Source: Pseudomonas sp. BCA17 (lineage in GTDB: Bacteria > Pseudomonadota > Gammaproteobacteria > Pseudomonadales > Pseudomonadaceae). From it: a DNA stretch of 64,000 bases. The DNA lies in contig NZ_SGWI01000003.1 in NCBI RefSeq assembly GCF_004519405.1, positions 558,001-622,000 of the forward strand, given 5' to 3'. The notes beneath the pieces are model-generated. The model had not been told where the DNA came from. It saw only the letters and a program-made list of their open reading frames with translations, and searched no databases. Below are positions 31,894-42,090 of the stretch, piece after piece. Position 1 is the first letter of the stretch, and the number at the start of each line of letters is the position of its first letter. A program made the position numbers and the translations under genes.

Positions 31894-32394
31894 ATGACTG
31901 CGTTGAAATACCTCCAGGCCTATCCCGCCGCGCTCCAGGAGCAGGTGCGCCAACTGATCGCCAAAGACCAGTTGGGCGCCTACCTGGAGCAGCGTTATCC
32001 CGAGCGCCACGCGGTGCAGAGCGATAAAGCGCTGTATGCCTACGCGTTGGCACTCAAGCAGGAACACCTGCGCAATGCCCCGGCCATCGACAAAGTGTTG
32101 TTCGATAACCGCCTGGACCTGACCCATCGCGCATTGGGTTTGCACACCACGGTCTCCCGGGTGCAGGGCGGCAACCTCAAGGCCAAGAAAGAGATCCGCA
32201 TTGCCGCGTTGTTCAAGGAGGCGGCGCCGGAGTTTCTACGCATGATCGTGGTACATGAACTGGCGCACTTCAAGGAATCGGACCACAACAAGGCGTTCTA
32301 CAAACTCTGCGACTACATGATGCCGGGTTACCATCAGGTGGAATTCGACCTGCGGGTGTACCTCACGTATCGCGACCTGCAGGGCAAGCCCTGA
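31894..32394 (+). CDS. YgjP-like zinc metallopeptidase
   Basis: 166 residues, no signal peptide. Gluzincin motif HELAHFKESDH gives zinc ligands His121 and His125, catalytic Glu122, and His131 as third ligand, as in the YgjP/WLM-type M48-related group. The ATG of MTALKYLQAYP is used; the longer frame begins inside the upstream GGDEF-EAL gene. It starts 43 bp after that gene and is followed 13-20 bp later by a winged-helix gene, so the three may be co-transcribed. Substrate unknown. Confidence 0.82.
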   Translation: MTALKYLQAYPAALQEQVRQLIAKDQLGAYLEQRYPERHAVQSDKALYAYALALKQEHLRNAPAIDKVLFDNRLDLTHRALGLHTTVSRVQGGNLKAKKEIRIAALFKEAAPEFLRMIVVHELAHFKESDHNKAFYKLCDYMMPGYHQVEFDLRVYLTYRDLQGKP

Positions 32395-32413
32395 CCGCAC
32401 GAGGCGAATGACC

Positions 32414-32710
32414 ATGGATGTGAGCAAGACCAAAAGCAGCTTTTACCGCCGCTTGTACGTGGCGTACTTGATCGACAGCCAGTTGGCCAGCAATGTCCCG
32501 GCACTGACCGACGTCACCGGTATGCCCCGGCGCACGGCGCAGGACACGATTACGGCCCTGGCCGATCTGGATATTGTGTGTGAGTTCGAACAGGAAGACG
32601 GTGCCCGCAACCATGCCGGGCACTATCGGATTCGCAGCTGGGGTGCGATTGATCGGCGCTGGATCGAGGCAAATCTCGGCCAGATCAAGCAGGTGTTGGG
32701 TTACCCCTGA
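32414..32710 (+). CDS. small winged-helix DNA-binding-like protein
   Basis: 98 residues (100 if the ATG six bases upstream is used; GAGG stands at 32401, which favours the second ATG by spacing). The central part LASNVPALTDVTGMPRRTAQDTITALADLDIVCEFEQ is a typical helix-turn-helix plus wing: MPRRTAQDTI is the recognition helix. No effector domain. Conserved-hypothetical in Pseudomonas as far as I recognise; possibly a regulator of the preceding genes. Confidence 0.72.
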   Translation: MDVSKTKSSFYRRLYVAYLIDSQLASNVPALTDVTGMPRRTAQDTITALADLDIVCEFEQEDGARNHAGHYRIRSWGAIDRRWIEANLGQIKQVLGYP

Positions 32711-32731
32711 GCGTTGCTCCCGATGGCGTGA

Positions 32732-33184
32732 TCAGGCGCGGCGCATACCAATATGGGGAATATCGTCCTCGAGGTATTCCTCGCCTGCCACCACAAATCC
32801 GTACCGCCCGTAGTACCCCTGCAAATGCGCCTGGGCTGACAGAAAGATCGGCATGTCAGGCCAGATATCAGCAATGCGCTTGAGCGCCTCTTCCATCATC
32901 TGGTGCCCAAGGCCGGTACCGCGCGCCGAAGGGGCTACGATGACTCGGCCAATTACCACGTCGCCGCCCTGGGACTCCGGGTCCAGCAGGCGCAGGTACG
33001 CCACCAGTTCATCATCTTTCCAGGCCATCAGGTGGTGGGTATCGCCTGACAGGTCCTGCCCGTCGATGTCCTGATAAACGCATTTCTGCTCCACGACAAA
33101 CACTTCGTTGCGCAGGTGCAGGATGGCGTAGAGCTGTTCTTTGCCCAAATCGTCGTGATGCTTACAGACCCAATCAACCGTCAT
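32732..33184 (-). CDS. elaA: ElaA-like GNAT N-acetyltransferase
   Basis: 150 residues. ElaA pattern: LYAILHLRNEVFVVEQKCVYQDIDGQD at residues about 17-43, HHLMAWKDDELVAYLRLL, then the acetyl-CoA loop IGRVIVAPSARGTGLGHQMM (motif A, RGTGLG) and HLQGYYGRYGFVVAGEEYLEDDIPHIGM at the end. Substrate not known. The start MTVDWVCKHHDDLG is used because it matches the family; the ribosome binding site is weak. Convergent with the winged-helix gene. Confidence 0.85.
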   Translation of the reverse strand: MTVDWVCKHHDDLGKEQLYAILHLRNEVFVVEQKCVYQDIDGQDLSGDTHHLMAWKDDELVAYLRLLDPESQGGDVVIGRVIVAPSARGTGLGHQMMEEALKRIADIWPDMPIFLSAQAHLQGYYGRYGFVVAGEEYLEDDIPHIGMRRA

Positions 33185-33382
33185 GATGTGTGCTCTTGGA
33201 AATACCTGTACCGGATAGTAAGCGCGTCGACGGCTGCTGTCTAAATCGTGCATTTTTGTGAATGGCGTCAATTTGCCATCATTCTCTGCGTCCGGCGCTG
33301 ACTTCTTTGTGTAATCTGCAATGCAGGTTCATTGATGAGCTACTGTTATCAGGCCATCGCCTGCCCGCCAAGGACTTTGAGC

Positions 33383-34120
33383 ATGCCGCGATTTTCTCGT
33401 GCCGTTGCTTTGATTGCAGTGTTGTTGCTGGCCCAGCCCGCGCTGGCGCAGCGTTTGCGCCTGGTCGCGGATGCCTGGCCACCGTTCACTGATTCGACCT
33501 TGGTCAACGGCGGTCTGGCCACCGATATCGTCAGCACGGCGTTGGCCCGCGCCGGGTACGCCAGCGATTTCGAGCAGGTGCCCTGGGCTCGCGCGCTGAT
33601 GGGGGTTGGCGACGGGCGCTACGACGTGCTGATCAATGCCTGGTACGACGATGCCCGCACGCAGCTGGGGGAGTTTTCCGGTGAATACCTGCTCAACCGC
33701 GTGCGTTTCATCAAGCGCCGCGACGACCCTATCGACTACCAGAACCTGGAGCAACTGCACGGTGAACCTGTCGCTGTCGTGCGTGGGTATGCCTATTCGT
33801 CAGCCTTCGATCAGGACACGCTGTTGCAGAAGGTGCCGGTGCACAACTTCGCCATGGCCGTGCGCATGCTCGCTGCACAGCGCGTCAGGCTGACGCTGGA
33901 AGATGAATATGTTGCCCGCTACTACCTGGCGCGGGAGTCGCCCCGGGTGCGCAATGCCGTGGAGTTTCTGCCCAAGCCGCTGAGCGAGAACAGCCTGCAT
34001 ATCCTGGTTAGCCTGAAGAACCCGGACCATGCCCAGATTGTTGCCGGCTTTGATCGGGAGATTGCCAGGATGAAGGCTGATGGCAGTTATGAGCGGTTGA
34101 TGAAAGAGCACGGGATGTAG
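33383..34120 (+). CDS. orphan periplasmic substrate-binding protein (SBP_bac_3 family)
   Basis: 245 residues. AAGGACTTTGAGC precedes the ATG; signal peptide MPRFSRAVALIAVLLLAQPALA. The mature part begins QRLRLVADAWPPFTDSTLVNGG and continues with VPWARALMGVGDGRYDVLINAWY, the usual amino-acid-binding type 3 fold. No transporter genes are adjacent. It is the second orphan protein of this kind in the window. Ligand unknown. Confidence 0.82.
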   Translation: MPRFSRAVALIAVLLLAQPALAQRLRLVADAWPPFTDSTLVNGGLATDIVSTALARAGYASDFEQVPWARALMGVGDGRYDVLINAWYDDARTQLGEFSGEYLLNRVRFIKRRDDPIDYQNLEQLHGEPVAVVRGYAYSSAFDQDTLLQKVPVHNFAMAVRMLAAQRVRLTLEDEYVARYYLARESPRVRNAVEFLPKPLSENSLHILVSLKNPDHAQIVAGFDREIARMKADGSYERLMKEHGM

Positions 34121-34139
34121 TGTTTTTCCCGGACCTCAT

Positions 34140-34214
34140 CGAGGGCAAGCCTTCGCCCACATTTCGATTGTGTAAACCCGACCCAACGTGAGACGGGGCT
34201 TGCTCCCGATAGTG
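34140..34214. repeat. degraded REP pair
   Basis: GAGGGCAAGCCTTCGCCCAC and GTGAGACGGGGCTTGCTCCC are opposed imperfect REP units of the GGGGCTTGCCCC type, between the convergent binding-protein gene and yccS. Several mismatches suggest decay. Confidence 0.6.
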
Positions 34215-34216
34215 GC

Positions 34217-36400
34217 TCAGACTGCGCCGGTATCCTTGATCAGATGCGCCGCCAACGTGCGCAACGGCCCCAATTGCCGACAGATCAACGCCAATTGCGT
34301 CTGCACCAGACGCTGCCCTTCGTCGATCTCATCCGGCATCTGCTCAAGCTCCGCGGCCATCGCTTCCTCGGCATCGCTCTGAATCGCAATGGGCTGCTTG
34401 TTGGCCAGCCCCGTGGCGATTTCATCGATGCTCGCCGCCAGGGTATTGCCAGCACCCTCGATCAAATGTTCACGTACTTCGGCCGGCAGTTGGGTTTCAC
34501 GGTGCGCGCCCAACCCTGACAGATAACTGAGCAAGGTATGGGACAACACCAGGAAGCGGAAACCCACGTCGGCTTCCTTACGGAAGTGCCCCGGTTCCAT
34601 CAGCATGTTCGCCAGGGTAGTGGACAGCGCCGCGTCGGCGTTGTGTGCATTGCGGCGGGCCAGACGGTAGGCCAGGTCGTCGCTTTTACCGACGGCGTAT
34701 TGCTGCATGATCTGGCGCAGGTAGATGCTGTTACAGGTCAGGGTATTGGCCAGTACTTTGTTCAGGCGCCGGCCTTGCCAGTCCGGCAGGAACAGGAACA
34801 CCGCCAGACCCGCGATCACGCTACCGAGCAAGGTATCGAACAGGCGTGGCAGGAACAGCCCGTAGCCGTCGCCTACCTGGTTGAAACAGAACAGCACCAT
34901 CAGGGTGATCGCCGCCGTGGCCAGGGTGTAGCGGGTGGTGCGGTTGATAAAGAACACCAGGCCGGCGGCGATGGCGAACATCGATTGCACCAGCGGGCTT
35001 GGGAACAGGTCGAACAGCGCCCAGGCCACGGTGAGGCCGATGGCGGTGCCGATGATCCGCTGGCCGAGCTTGCGTCGCGTCGCGCCGTAATTGGGTTGGC
35101 ATACGAACAGCGTGGTGAGGATGATCCAGTAGCCCTGGGACGGGTGAATCAAATGCACCATGCCGTAGCCGATGCTCAGGGCCAGCGGCAGACGCAAAGC
35201 ATGGCGAAACAGCAACGACGTCGGCGTCAGCTGGGTGCGCAGGCGCGTCCACATCTCTTTGAAGTTGCGCGGCGAGCGGTCGAGCAAGCTGCTGTCGGTA
35301 GCGTCGGCCAAGGCGTCGGGGTTGCTGGCGTCGCTCAGCAGGCGGTCGAGCGTGGACAGGTTGGCCGCCAGGGCACGCAGCGAACGCAGCAGGCCGCGCC
35401 AGGCCGGGTTGCTCTGGATACGCAGGTGCTCCAGGGATGCATTCAAGTCACCCAGGGCTTCGGCGAAGCTGTCGTCATAGATGAACGGCTGGCGCAGCTG
35501 AATAGATTCGGCCAGGGTCTGGCAGGCTTTGCCCTGCTGGCGCAGCAGGCGCTGGCAACGGAACAGCACGTCGCTGTGGAAGAAGGCTTCGGCCAGGGCG
35601 TTGTAGGGATAGTGAGAGGAGCTGGCGCGTTCGTGAATGTCCTGGGCGAGGAAATACAGTTTCAGGTAGCGGCTGACTTTCGAACCTGGCCGACCATTGC
35701 CCACACGGTGCAGGATGATTTCCTTCGCCGCGTTCAACGCCGCAACTACCCGGCCATTTTGCTGGGCCAATTCCAGGCGCCGTGCTTCCACATCCAATTG
35801 GCGAATAGGCTCGAACAGCGACGATTTCAGTTTGAGGTAGCGTCCCAGCTCACGGAACAACCGCGCCAGGCTCTGTTGTACCGGCTGGTTGGAAAACAGC
35901 GCCTGCCACAGCACCGACAGCACGCCGTACCAGGCTGCACCGGCCACCAGCAGCAGAGGTTCATGCCAGAAATCCGTGACGGCACCACCACGCTGGTCCA
36001 CGCCGATCATGGTGTACACCGACAGGATCAGCGTCGCCGAGGCTATCGCACCATAGCGTTCGCCCAGCGCCCCGAGCATGGTCAGGCCGAAACTGGCCAG
36101 GGCCAGGGCAATCGCAAAGATCCAGGGGTAAGGGAACAGCAGTTCCACCGACAGTGCCGCGATGCTGAAACACACCAGCGTCACCGCCAGGGCATTGAGG
36201 CGGCCTTGCCAGCTGTCATCGGTCTCGGCCAGGGCGCTGGCGATAATTCCCAGGAACAACGGGATCAGCAGCGTCATTTCATCCTGATACCAGCACAGCG
36301 CCATGCTGCCGGTGAGGGCGATGAATACCCGTACGCTGTAACTGAATTTATCCAGCGCCCACAGGCGCCGCATGGACTGCTTGAACGAGGTCGATGACAT
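34217..36400 (-). CDS. yccS: YccS-type inner-membrane protein (FUSC family)
   Basis: 727 residues. N-terminal membrane block (about residues 20-165, with YSVRVFIALTGSMALCWYQDE as start), a central hydrophilic region of about 200 residues, and a second membrane block (about 395-520: FRHALRLPLALSIGYGMVHLIHPSQGYWIILTTLFVCQPNYGATRRKLGQR) with the FUSC signature, then a cytoplasmic C-terminal region. This repeated layout is that of YccS/YhfK. Related to aromatic-acid efflux (AaeB) but without proven substrate. The start MSSTSFKQSMRRLWALDKFSY is chosen by homology. Confidence 0.9.
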   Translation of the reverse strand: MSSTSFKQSMRRLWALDKFSYSVRVFIALTGSMALCWYQDEMTLLIPLFLGIIASALAETDDSWQGRLNALAVTLVCFSIAALSVELLFPYPWIFAIALALASFGLTMLGALGERYGAIASATLILSVYTMIGVDQRGGAVTDFWHEPLLLVAGAAWYGVLSVLWQALFSNQPVQQSLARLFRELGRYLKLKSSLFEPIRQLDVEARRLELAQQNGRVVAALNAAKEIILHRVGNGRPGSKVSRYLKLYFLAQDIHERASSSHYPYNALAEAFFHSDVLFRCQRLLRQQGKACQTLAESIQLRQPFIYDDSFAEALGDLNASLEHLRIQSNPAWRGLLRSLRALAANLSTLDRLLSDASNPDALADATDSSLLDRSPRNFKEMWTRLRTQLTPTSLLFRHALRLPLALSIGYGMVHLIHPSQGYWIILTTLFVCQPNYGATRRKLGQRIIGTAIGLTVAWALFDLFPSPLVQSMFAIAAGLVFFINRTTRYTLATAAITLMVLFCFNQVGDGYGLFLPRLFDTLLGSVIAGLAVFLFLPDWQGRRLNKVLANTLTCNSIYLRQIMQQYAVGKSDDLAYRLARRNAHNADAALSTTLANMLMEPGHFRKEADVGFRFLVLSHTLLSYLSGLGAHRETQLPAEVREHLIEGAGNTLAASIDEIATGLANKQPIAIQSDAEEAMAAELEQMPDEIDEGQRLVQTQLALICRQLGPLRTLAAHLIKDTGAV

Positions 36401-36527
36401 GAAGTCTGGAGTCTTCCGGGACGATGCCGCTAAATTGAGCCAGTAATGACGCCACGGCAAGCGTGGCGATCACATCCGACAGCAAAATTTATTCCCGCCA
36501 CCCATTCTCAATGTGGAATGCAATCCA

Positions 36528-36617
36528 AATGGGAAGGGGCTTGCTGCCGATGGAAGTGGGTCAGTCCGCTTATCTGTAGCTGACCCACCGCTATCGGGAG
36601 CAAGCCCCCTCGCACAT
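36528..36617. repeat. REPIN (GGGGCTTGC type)
   Basis: Opposed units GGGAAGGGGCTTGCTGCCGA and TATCGGGAGCAAGCCCCCTC, with a second inverted pair GTGGGTCAG / CTGACCCAC inside. Located between yccS and the flavoprotein gene. Confidence 0.85.
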
Positions 36618-36634
36618 TTTTTGATGCGGTTCCG

Positions 36635-37831
36635 TCAGGCATATTGTGCGGCGGCATAGCCCGACGCCCAGGCCCACTGGAAGTTGAAGCCCCCCAGGTG
36701 ACCGGTCACATCCAACACTTCGCCGATGAAGTACAGGCCCGGGCTTTTCAGCGACTCCATGGTTTTGGACGAGACCTCTCGCGTATCCACCCCGCCGAGC
36801 GTCACCTCGGCCGTGCGATAGCCCTCGGTGCCCGCGGGCACCAACTGCCAGCTCGACAGCTTGTGTGCGATCTCGGCGATTTCGGCGTGGGTGTACTGCT
36901 TCATCGGCTTGGACACGAACCAGCTTTGCGCCAGCAGGTTGGCCATCTTCTTGGTGAAGATTTCGCCCAGCAGGGTTTTCAACTCGCTGTTCGGATGCTC
37001 GACCTGTTGCTGTTGCAGCCAGGTGTGGGCGTCATGGTCGGGCAGCAGGTTGATCTCCACCGTGTCGCCGGACTCCCAGTACGAAGAAATCTGCAAAATC
37101 GCCGGGCCGCTGAGGCCGCGATGGGTGAACAGGATATTCTCGCGAAAGCTCTGGTCGTTGCAGGTGACCAGGCAATCCACGGAGGTGCCGGACAACTCGC
37201 CACACAGCTCCTTGAGCTGATCGGTGATGGTGAATGGCACCAGGCCCGCGCGGGTCGGCAGTATTTCATGGCCGAATTGCCTGGCGACCTGATAACCAAA
37301 ACCGGTAGCGCCCAGGGTCGGAATCGACAGCCCCCCGGTGGCGATTACCAGGGATTCGCAGCGCAGTTCGCCCAGGGTGGTCTGCAATTGGTAGCTCCCG
37401 TCGACCTTGGCGATCTCCTGGATGGAGGTGTCCAGATGCAGGTCTACGCCGGTCTGGATGCACTCATCGAGCAGCATGCCGAGGATGTCGCTGGACTTGT
37501 TATCGCAGAACAGCTGGCCGAGTTTCTTCTCGTGATACGGCACGCCGTGCTTGGCCACCAGCCCGATAAAATCCCACTGGGTGTAGCGGGCCAGGGCGGA
37601 TTTGCAGAAGTGCGCGTTGTGCGAGAGAAAGTTGGCCGGCTCGGTGTACATATTGGTGAAATTGCAGCGGCCACCGCCCGACATCAGGATCTTCTTGCCG
37701 GCCTTGTTCGCATGGTCGACCAACATCACCTTGCGCCCACGCCCGGCGGCGGTCAGTGCACACATCAAGCCTGCGGCGCCGGCGCCAATGATCACAACTT
37801 CGGTCGAGCGCAAAACGGTGTCCTCATACAT
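36635..37831 (-). CDS. NAD(P)/FAD-dependent oxidoreductase, HI0933/YhiN family
   Basis: 398-residue flavoprotein. Rossmann loop EVVIIGAGAAGLMCALTAAGRG near the N-terminus, then the family-specific KAGKKILMSGGGRCNFTN, KKLGQLFCDNKSSDI, and the C-terminal EVTLGGVDTREVSSKTMESLKSPGLYFIGEVLDVTGHLGGFNFQWAWASG. This is the HI0933/YhiN (BaiN-type) family; its physiological substrate is not known. The start is uncertain: MYEDTVLRSTEVVIIG has only a weak ribosome binding site, and a REPIN lies immediately upstream, which makes longer starts unlikely. Confidence 0.88.
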   Translation of the reverse strand: MYEDTVLRSTEVVIIGAGAAGLMCALTAAGRGRKVMLVDHANKAGKKILMSGGGRCNFTNMYTEPANFLSHNAHFCKSALARYTQWDFIGLVAKHGVPYHEKKLGQLFCDNKSSDILGMLLDECIQTGVDLHLDTSIQEIAKVDGSYQLQTTLGELRCESLVIATGGLSIPTLGATGFGYQVARQFGHEILPTRAGLVPFTITDQLKELCGELSGTSVDCLVTCNDQSFRENILFTHRGLSGPAILQISSYWESGDTVEINLLPDHDAHTWLQQQQVEHPNSELKTLLGEIFTKKMANLLAQSWFVSKPMKQYTHAEIAEIAHKLSSWQLVPAGTEGYRTAEVTLGGVDTREVSSKTMESLKSPGLYFIGEVLDVTGHLGGFNFQWAWASGYAAAQYA

Positions 37832-37849
37832 GAATCGATACGATTCCCG

Positions 37850-37947
37850 TAGGAGCGAGCCTGCTCGCAAAAAACTTCAACGATGACGCGTGCTGTCTGG
37901 TCAAACGCGGCGCGCCAAGGTTTTTCGCGAGCAGGCTCGCTCCTGCA
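37850..37947. repeat. REPIN (GCGAGCAGGCTCGC type)
   Basis: TAGGAGCGAGCCTGCTCGC and GCGAGCAGGCTCGCTCCTGC are inverted around a 60-bp core. A different REP class from the GAGGGAGCTTGCTCCC copies. Located between the flavoprotein gene and dbpA. Confidence 0.9.
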
Positions 37948-37963
37948 GGGGGCGTTGGTGTCG

Positions 37964-39349
<1,386 letters not shown>

Positions 39350-39435
39350 GGAACTGGCTCTGCAAAACAAAATGTCGCGTAGTGTATCAGCCCGCCGCGA
39401 AATTCCCTGCATGTTCCGGACGAGGGGGGGCGGGC

Positions 39436-39516
39436 AGTGGCAAGTTGTGAGCGGCAAGCTGCAAGTGTAGAGCGGTAGCTTAAGGCTTGCAGCTTGCAGC
39501 TTAAGGCTTCAAGCCT
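39436..39516. repeat. CAAGCTTGCAGCTT-type intergenic repeat, copy 3
   Basis: GGCAAGTTGTGAGCGGCAAG, CTGCAAGTG and then GCTTAAGGCTTGCAGCTTGC, CAGCTTAAGGCTTCAAGCCT. The stop codon of the MdtD-like gene lies inside the repeat, so the last residues (MQA) come from it. Confidence 0.65.
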
Positions 39517-40915
39517 GCATCTTGACGCCGCTTTTAGGCGACAACTGCAGGAAGATCGCTGCCGCCAGCATCGCCATGATGCCCACGGTGAGGAAGGTCA
39601 ACTGGAATGCGCCGAGTACGCTTTCTACCCCGTCATTGCCGGTTTCGGCGGTAAAGCCGCCGAGCAACGCACCGGCACAGGCTACGCCGAGGCTGAGGGA
39701 CAATTGCGCGACCACCGACAGTAAGCTGTTGCCGCTGCTGGCCTGGGCGTCGTCCAGGTCGATCAGGGTGACGGTGTTCATTGCCGTAAATTGCAGGGAG
39801 TTGATCGCCCCGAGCACCGCCAGCATGCACAACAGCAGCGGGTAGGGCGTTTGCTCGCTCACCAGGCCCATGCTTGCCAGCATGATGCCGAGGAACAAGG
39901 TGTTGCCGGTCAGCACGATGCGATAGCCCAGGCGCTCGATCAATGTGCGCGCAATAGACTTGGCAAACATCGCCGCCGCCGCCAGCGGCAGCATGCTCAT
40001 CCCGGCTTCCGACGGCGAGTAACCCAATGCCACCTGCAACAGCAACGGCACCAGGAACGGCAGGGCGCCGCTGCCCAGCCGTGCGAACAGGTTGCCGAGG
40101 ATGCCCACGGCGAAGGTGCGGGTCTTGAACAGCACCGGTGAAAACAGCGGGTTATCGATATGCCCGGCACGCAGCCAGTACGCCGCCAGGCACGCCAGCC
40201 CGCTGAACAGCAGCAACATCACCCGCAGGTGCGGCAAGTGCAGTTCGCCCAGGCCCTCCATGGCAATGGTGATTAGCACCATTGCCGCGCCGAACAGCAC
40301 AAAACCGACGCCGTCGAAGCGTGTGCGCTCGCTGCCGCGCAGGTCCGGGATGAGTTTCCAGACGGCGTAGCAGCCGATCATGCCCACCGGCAGGTTGATC
40401 AGGAAGATCCAGTGCCAAGTCAGGTATTGCACCATCCAGCCGCCCATGGTCGGGCCAAGCAGCGGCCCGAGCAGGCCGGGGATGGTAATGAAGCCCATGA
40501 TGCGCACCAGTTCCGAGCGAGGGTAGGCACGTAACACCACCAATCGCCCGACCGGCAGCATCAATGCACCGCCCAAGCCCTGGATCACGCGTGCGCCTAC
40601 CAGCATGGTCAAGCTGCTCGACAGGGCGCACAGCAGCGAACCAATGCTGAACAGCATGATCGCGCCAAAGAAGATTTTCTTGGTGCCGAAGCGATCGGCG
40701 ATCCAGCCCGAGGCCGGAATTAGCAAGGCGACGGTGAGCATGTAGGCAATCACCACCCCTTGCATGCGCAGTGGGTTTTCCGCGAGGTCCCGGGCCATGG
40801 CCGGGAGTGCCGTGTTGAGAATCGTCCCGTCCAGCGACTGCATGAAGAAGGCAATCGCTACCACCCAGGGTAGCCAGCGGGCGGTCTTGGCATCGAGAGG
40901 GGCGCGATTCGGCAT
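39509..40915 (-). CDS. mdtD: MFS multidrug transporter, DHA2 family (MdtD-like)
   Basis: 468 residues with about 14 hydrophobic segments. Typical DHA2 features: FFMQSLDGTILNTALPAMA, IAYMLTVALLIPASGWIADRFGTKKIF (motif A), RVIQGLGGALMLPVGRL, and GFITIPGLLGPLLGPTMGGWMVQYLTWHWIFLINLPVG (motif C and the TM5/6 region). Proton-driven efflux; substrate unknown. The RhlA-like gene lies upstream on the same strand with 35 bp between, so it may be part of the same transcript and could export that product, but this is inference. The 3' end lies in repeat DNA. Confidence 0.9.
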   Translation of the reverse strand: MPNRAPLDAKTARWLPWVVAIAFFMQSLDGTILNTALPAMARDLAENPLRMQGVVIAYMLTVALLIPASGWIADRFGTKKIFFGAIMLFSIGSLLCALSSSLTMLVGARVIQGLGGALMLPVGRLVVLRAYPRSELVRIMGFITIPGLLGPLLGPTMGGWMVQYLTWHWIFLINLPVGMIGCYAVWKLIPDLRGSERTRFDGVGFVLFGAAMVLITIAMEGLGELHLPHLRVMLLLFSGLACLAAYWLRAGHIDNPLFSPVLFKTRTFAVGILGNLFARLGSGALPFLVPLLLQVALGYSPSEAGMSMLPLAAAAMFAKSIARTLIERLGYRIVLTGNTLFLGIMLASMGLVSEQTPYPLLLCMLAVLGAINSLQFTAMNTVTLIDLDDAQASSGNSLLSVVAQLSLSLGVACAGALLGGFTAETGNDGVESVLGAFQLTFLTVGIMAMLAAAIFLQLSPKSGVKMQA

Positions 40916-40950
40916 GTGGACCCTTTTGTTAGCAGGCTATGTGTCGGCGA

Positions 40951-41799
40951 TTATGCGCCATTCGTTGCGCCTTTTCCCACCAGGAAATCCAGCAGTTCAC
41001 GGTGCACCGCCGACGCGGCTTCGTTGGATTCAAGGTCCAGCAAGTGGCCCGTGTGTTCGGCCACGGCAAAGCTGCTTCGCCCCACGTATTGCTTGAACAA
41101 CTGCGCCTCGGCGGCCGGGGTGTATTCGTCCAGGGCGCCGTTCAGGAAATGCACCGGTGTTTCAATCCGCTTGAGCGCCGGCAGGTAGTTGCCATCGCCC
41201 AAGGCCAGCACTTGGTGAATGTGGAAGCGCGCCTGGCGGTACTCGGTGGTGGCCATGGTCGACAGGTGTCGATGGTTATTGCGCTTGAGGCGTGGCGACA
41301 GGTATTTGCCGACGGTCTCGTTGAGCAGATGCCCGACGGCGGATTTGTCATCGGCCTCGATCAGCACGCGCACGCGTTCCACGTAATCGAGCATGGCCTG
41401 GTTAAGGTTGGGCGCCAGGGCCATCACCACCGAGCTTTTGATGGAGGGCGGGTTATGCGCCAGGGTCAGCAAGGTAGAAATGCCACCCCAGGAGGCCGAT
41501 ACCAGATGGTTGACCTCAAAGCGCTCCACCAGGGCGCGGAGTATTTGGACTTCATCGTCCTTGGTCACCAGGTCGAGGTCGGTATTGTGTTCGCGGGAGT
41601 AGCCCGAAAAGGGCAAGTCAAACAGCAGCACATTGAAATGCTCGGCCAGGCATTTGCTGGTGCGGGCAAAGGAGCGCGTGGTGGACAGTGCCCCATTGAC
41701 CATGAGCACGGTGTTTTTTTGCGGATGCTTACCTAGCTGTTCAACGTGGACGTTGTAGTGCTTGAACAGGTTCTTGATGACAAAACTTCCATGGTCCAT
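40951..41799 (-). CDS. rhlA: RhlA-like 3-(3-hydroxyalkanoyloxy)alkanoate synthase
   Basis: 282-residue alpha/beta hydrolase fold acyltransferase. It shares long blocks with P. aeruginosa Rhl[85 protein letters not shown] and [17 protein letters not shown]. The triad is Ser103, Asp224 and His252, each one position later than in RhlA. RhlA joins two 3-hydroxyacyl groups from fatty-acid intermediates to make HAA, the lipid part of rhamnolipids. PhaG is related but clearly less similar in these blocks. No rhlB rhamnosyltransferase follows; an MFS pump does. Expected product is free HAA unless rhlB lies elsewhere. Confidence 0.88.
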   Translation of the reverse strand: MDHGSFVIKNLFKHYNVHVEQLGKHPQKNTVLMVNGALSTTRSFARTSKCLAEHFNVLLFDLPFSGYSREHNTDLDLVTKDDEVQILRALVERFEVNHLVSASWGGISTLLTLAHNPPSIKSSVVMALAPNLNQAMLDYVERVRVLIEADDKSAVGHLLNETVGKYLSPRLKRNNHRHLSTMATTEYRQARFHIHQVLALGDGNYLPALKRIETPVHFLNGALDEYTPAAEAQLFKQYVGRSSFAVAEHTGHLLDLESNEAASAVHRELLDFLVGKGATNGA

Positions 41800-42005
41800 G
41801 TCAACGCTCCAACTTGCTTAATCCCAGGCAAGGTCATGCGTCATAGAGGGACGCATCGGGTGGGTGGCGGGATGCCACTAACCCTTATAACGAGGTTTGA
41901 GATGTGCGACAACCAGCCGCACGCAGAGAACGGCGAGATAGGATTTTGCGGTAGGAAGGGGCAAAACGAGGTGTCTGAAATCAATACAAAGCAATGTGGG
42001 CAGGC

Positions 42006-42065
42006 TTGCTCACGAAGGGGGTGGTTCAGTTGGAACATTTGACTGAACCAGCCCCTTGGTGAGCA
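42006..42065. repeat. palindromic element downstream of the tldE-like gene
   Basis: TTGCTCAC...GGGGGTGGTTCAGT and ACTGAACCAGCCCCTTGGTG with GAGCAA close a 60-bp imperfect inverted repeat with loop TGGAACATTTG. REPIN-like or a decayed member; it sits in the gap of about 290 bp between the rhlA-like gene and tldE-like gene, where I see no other feature. Confidence 0.65.
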
Positions 42066-42090
42066 ATCCCGCGTCCACCAGGGGATGTTT

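Noticed and set aside
34538..36397. 619-codon frame opposite yccS
   Set aside because: Q- and R-rich shadow; yccS has clear membrane and family features.
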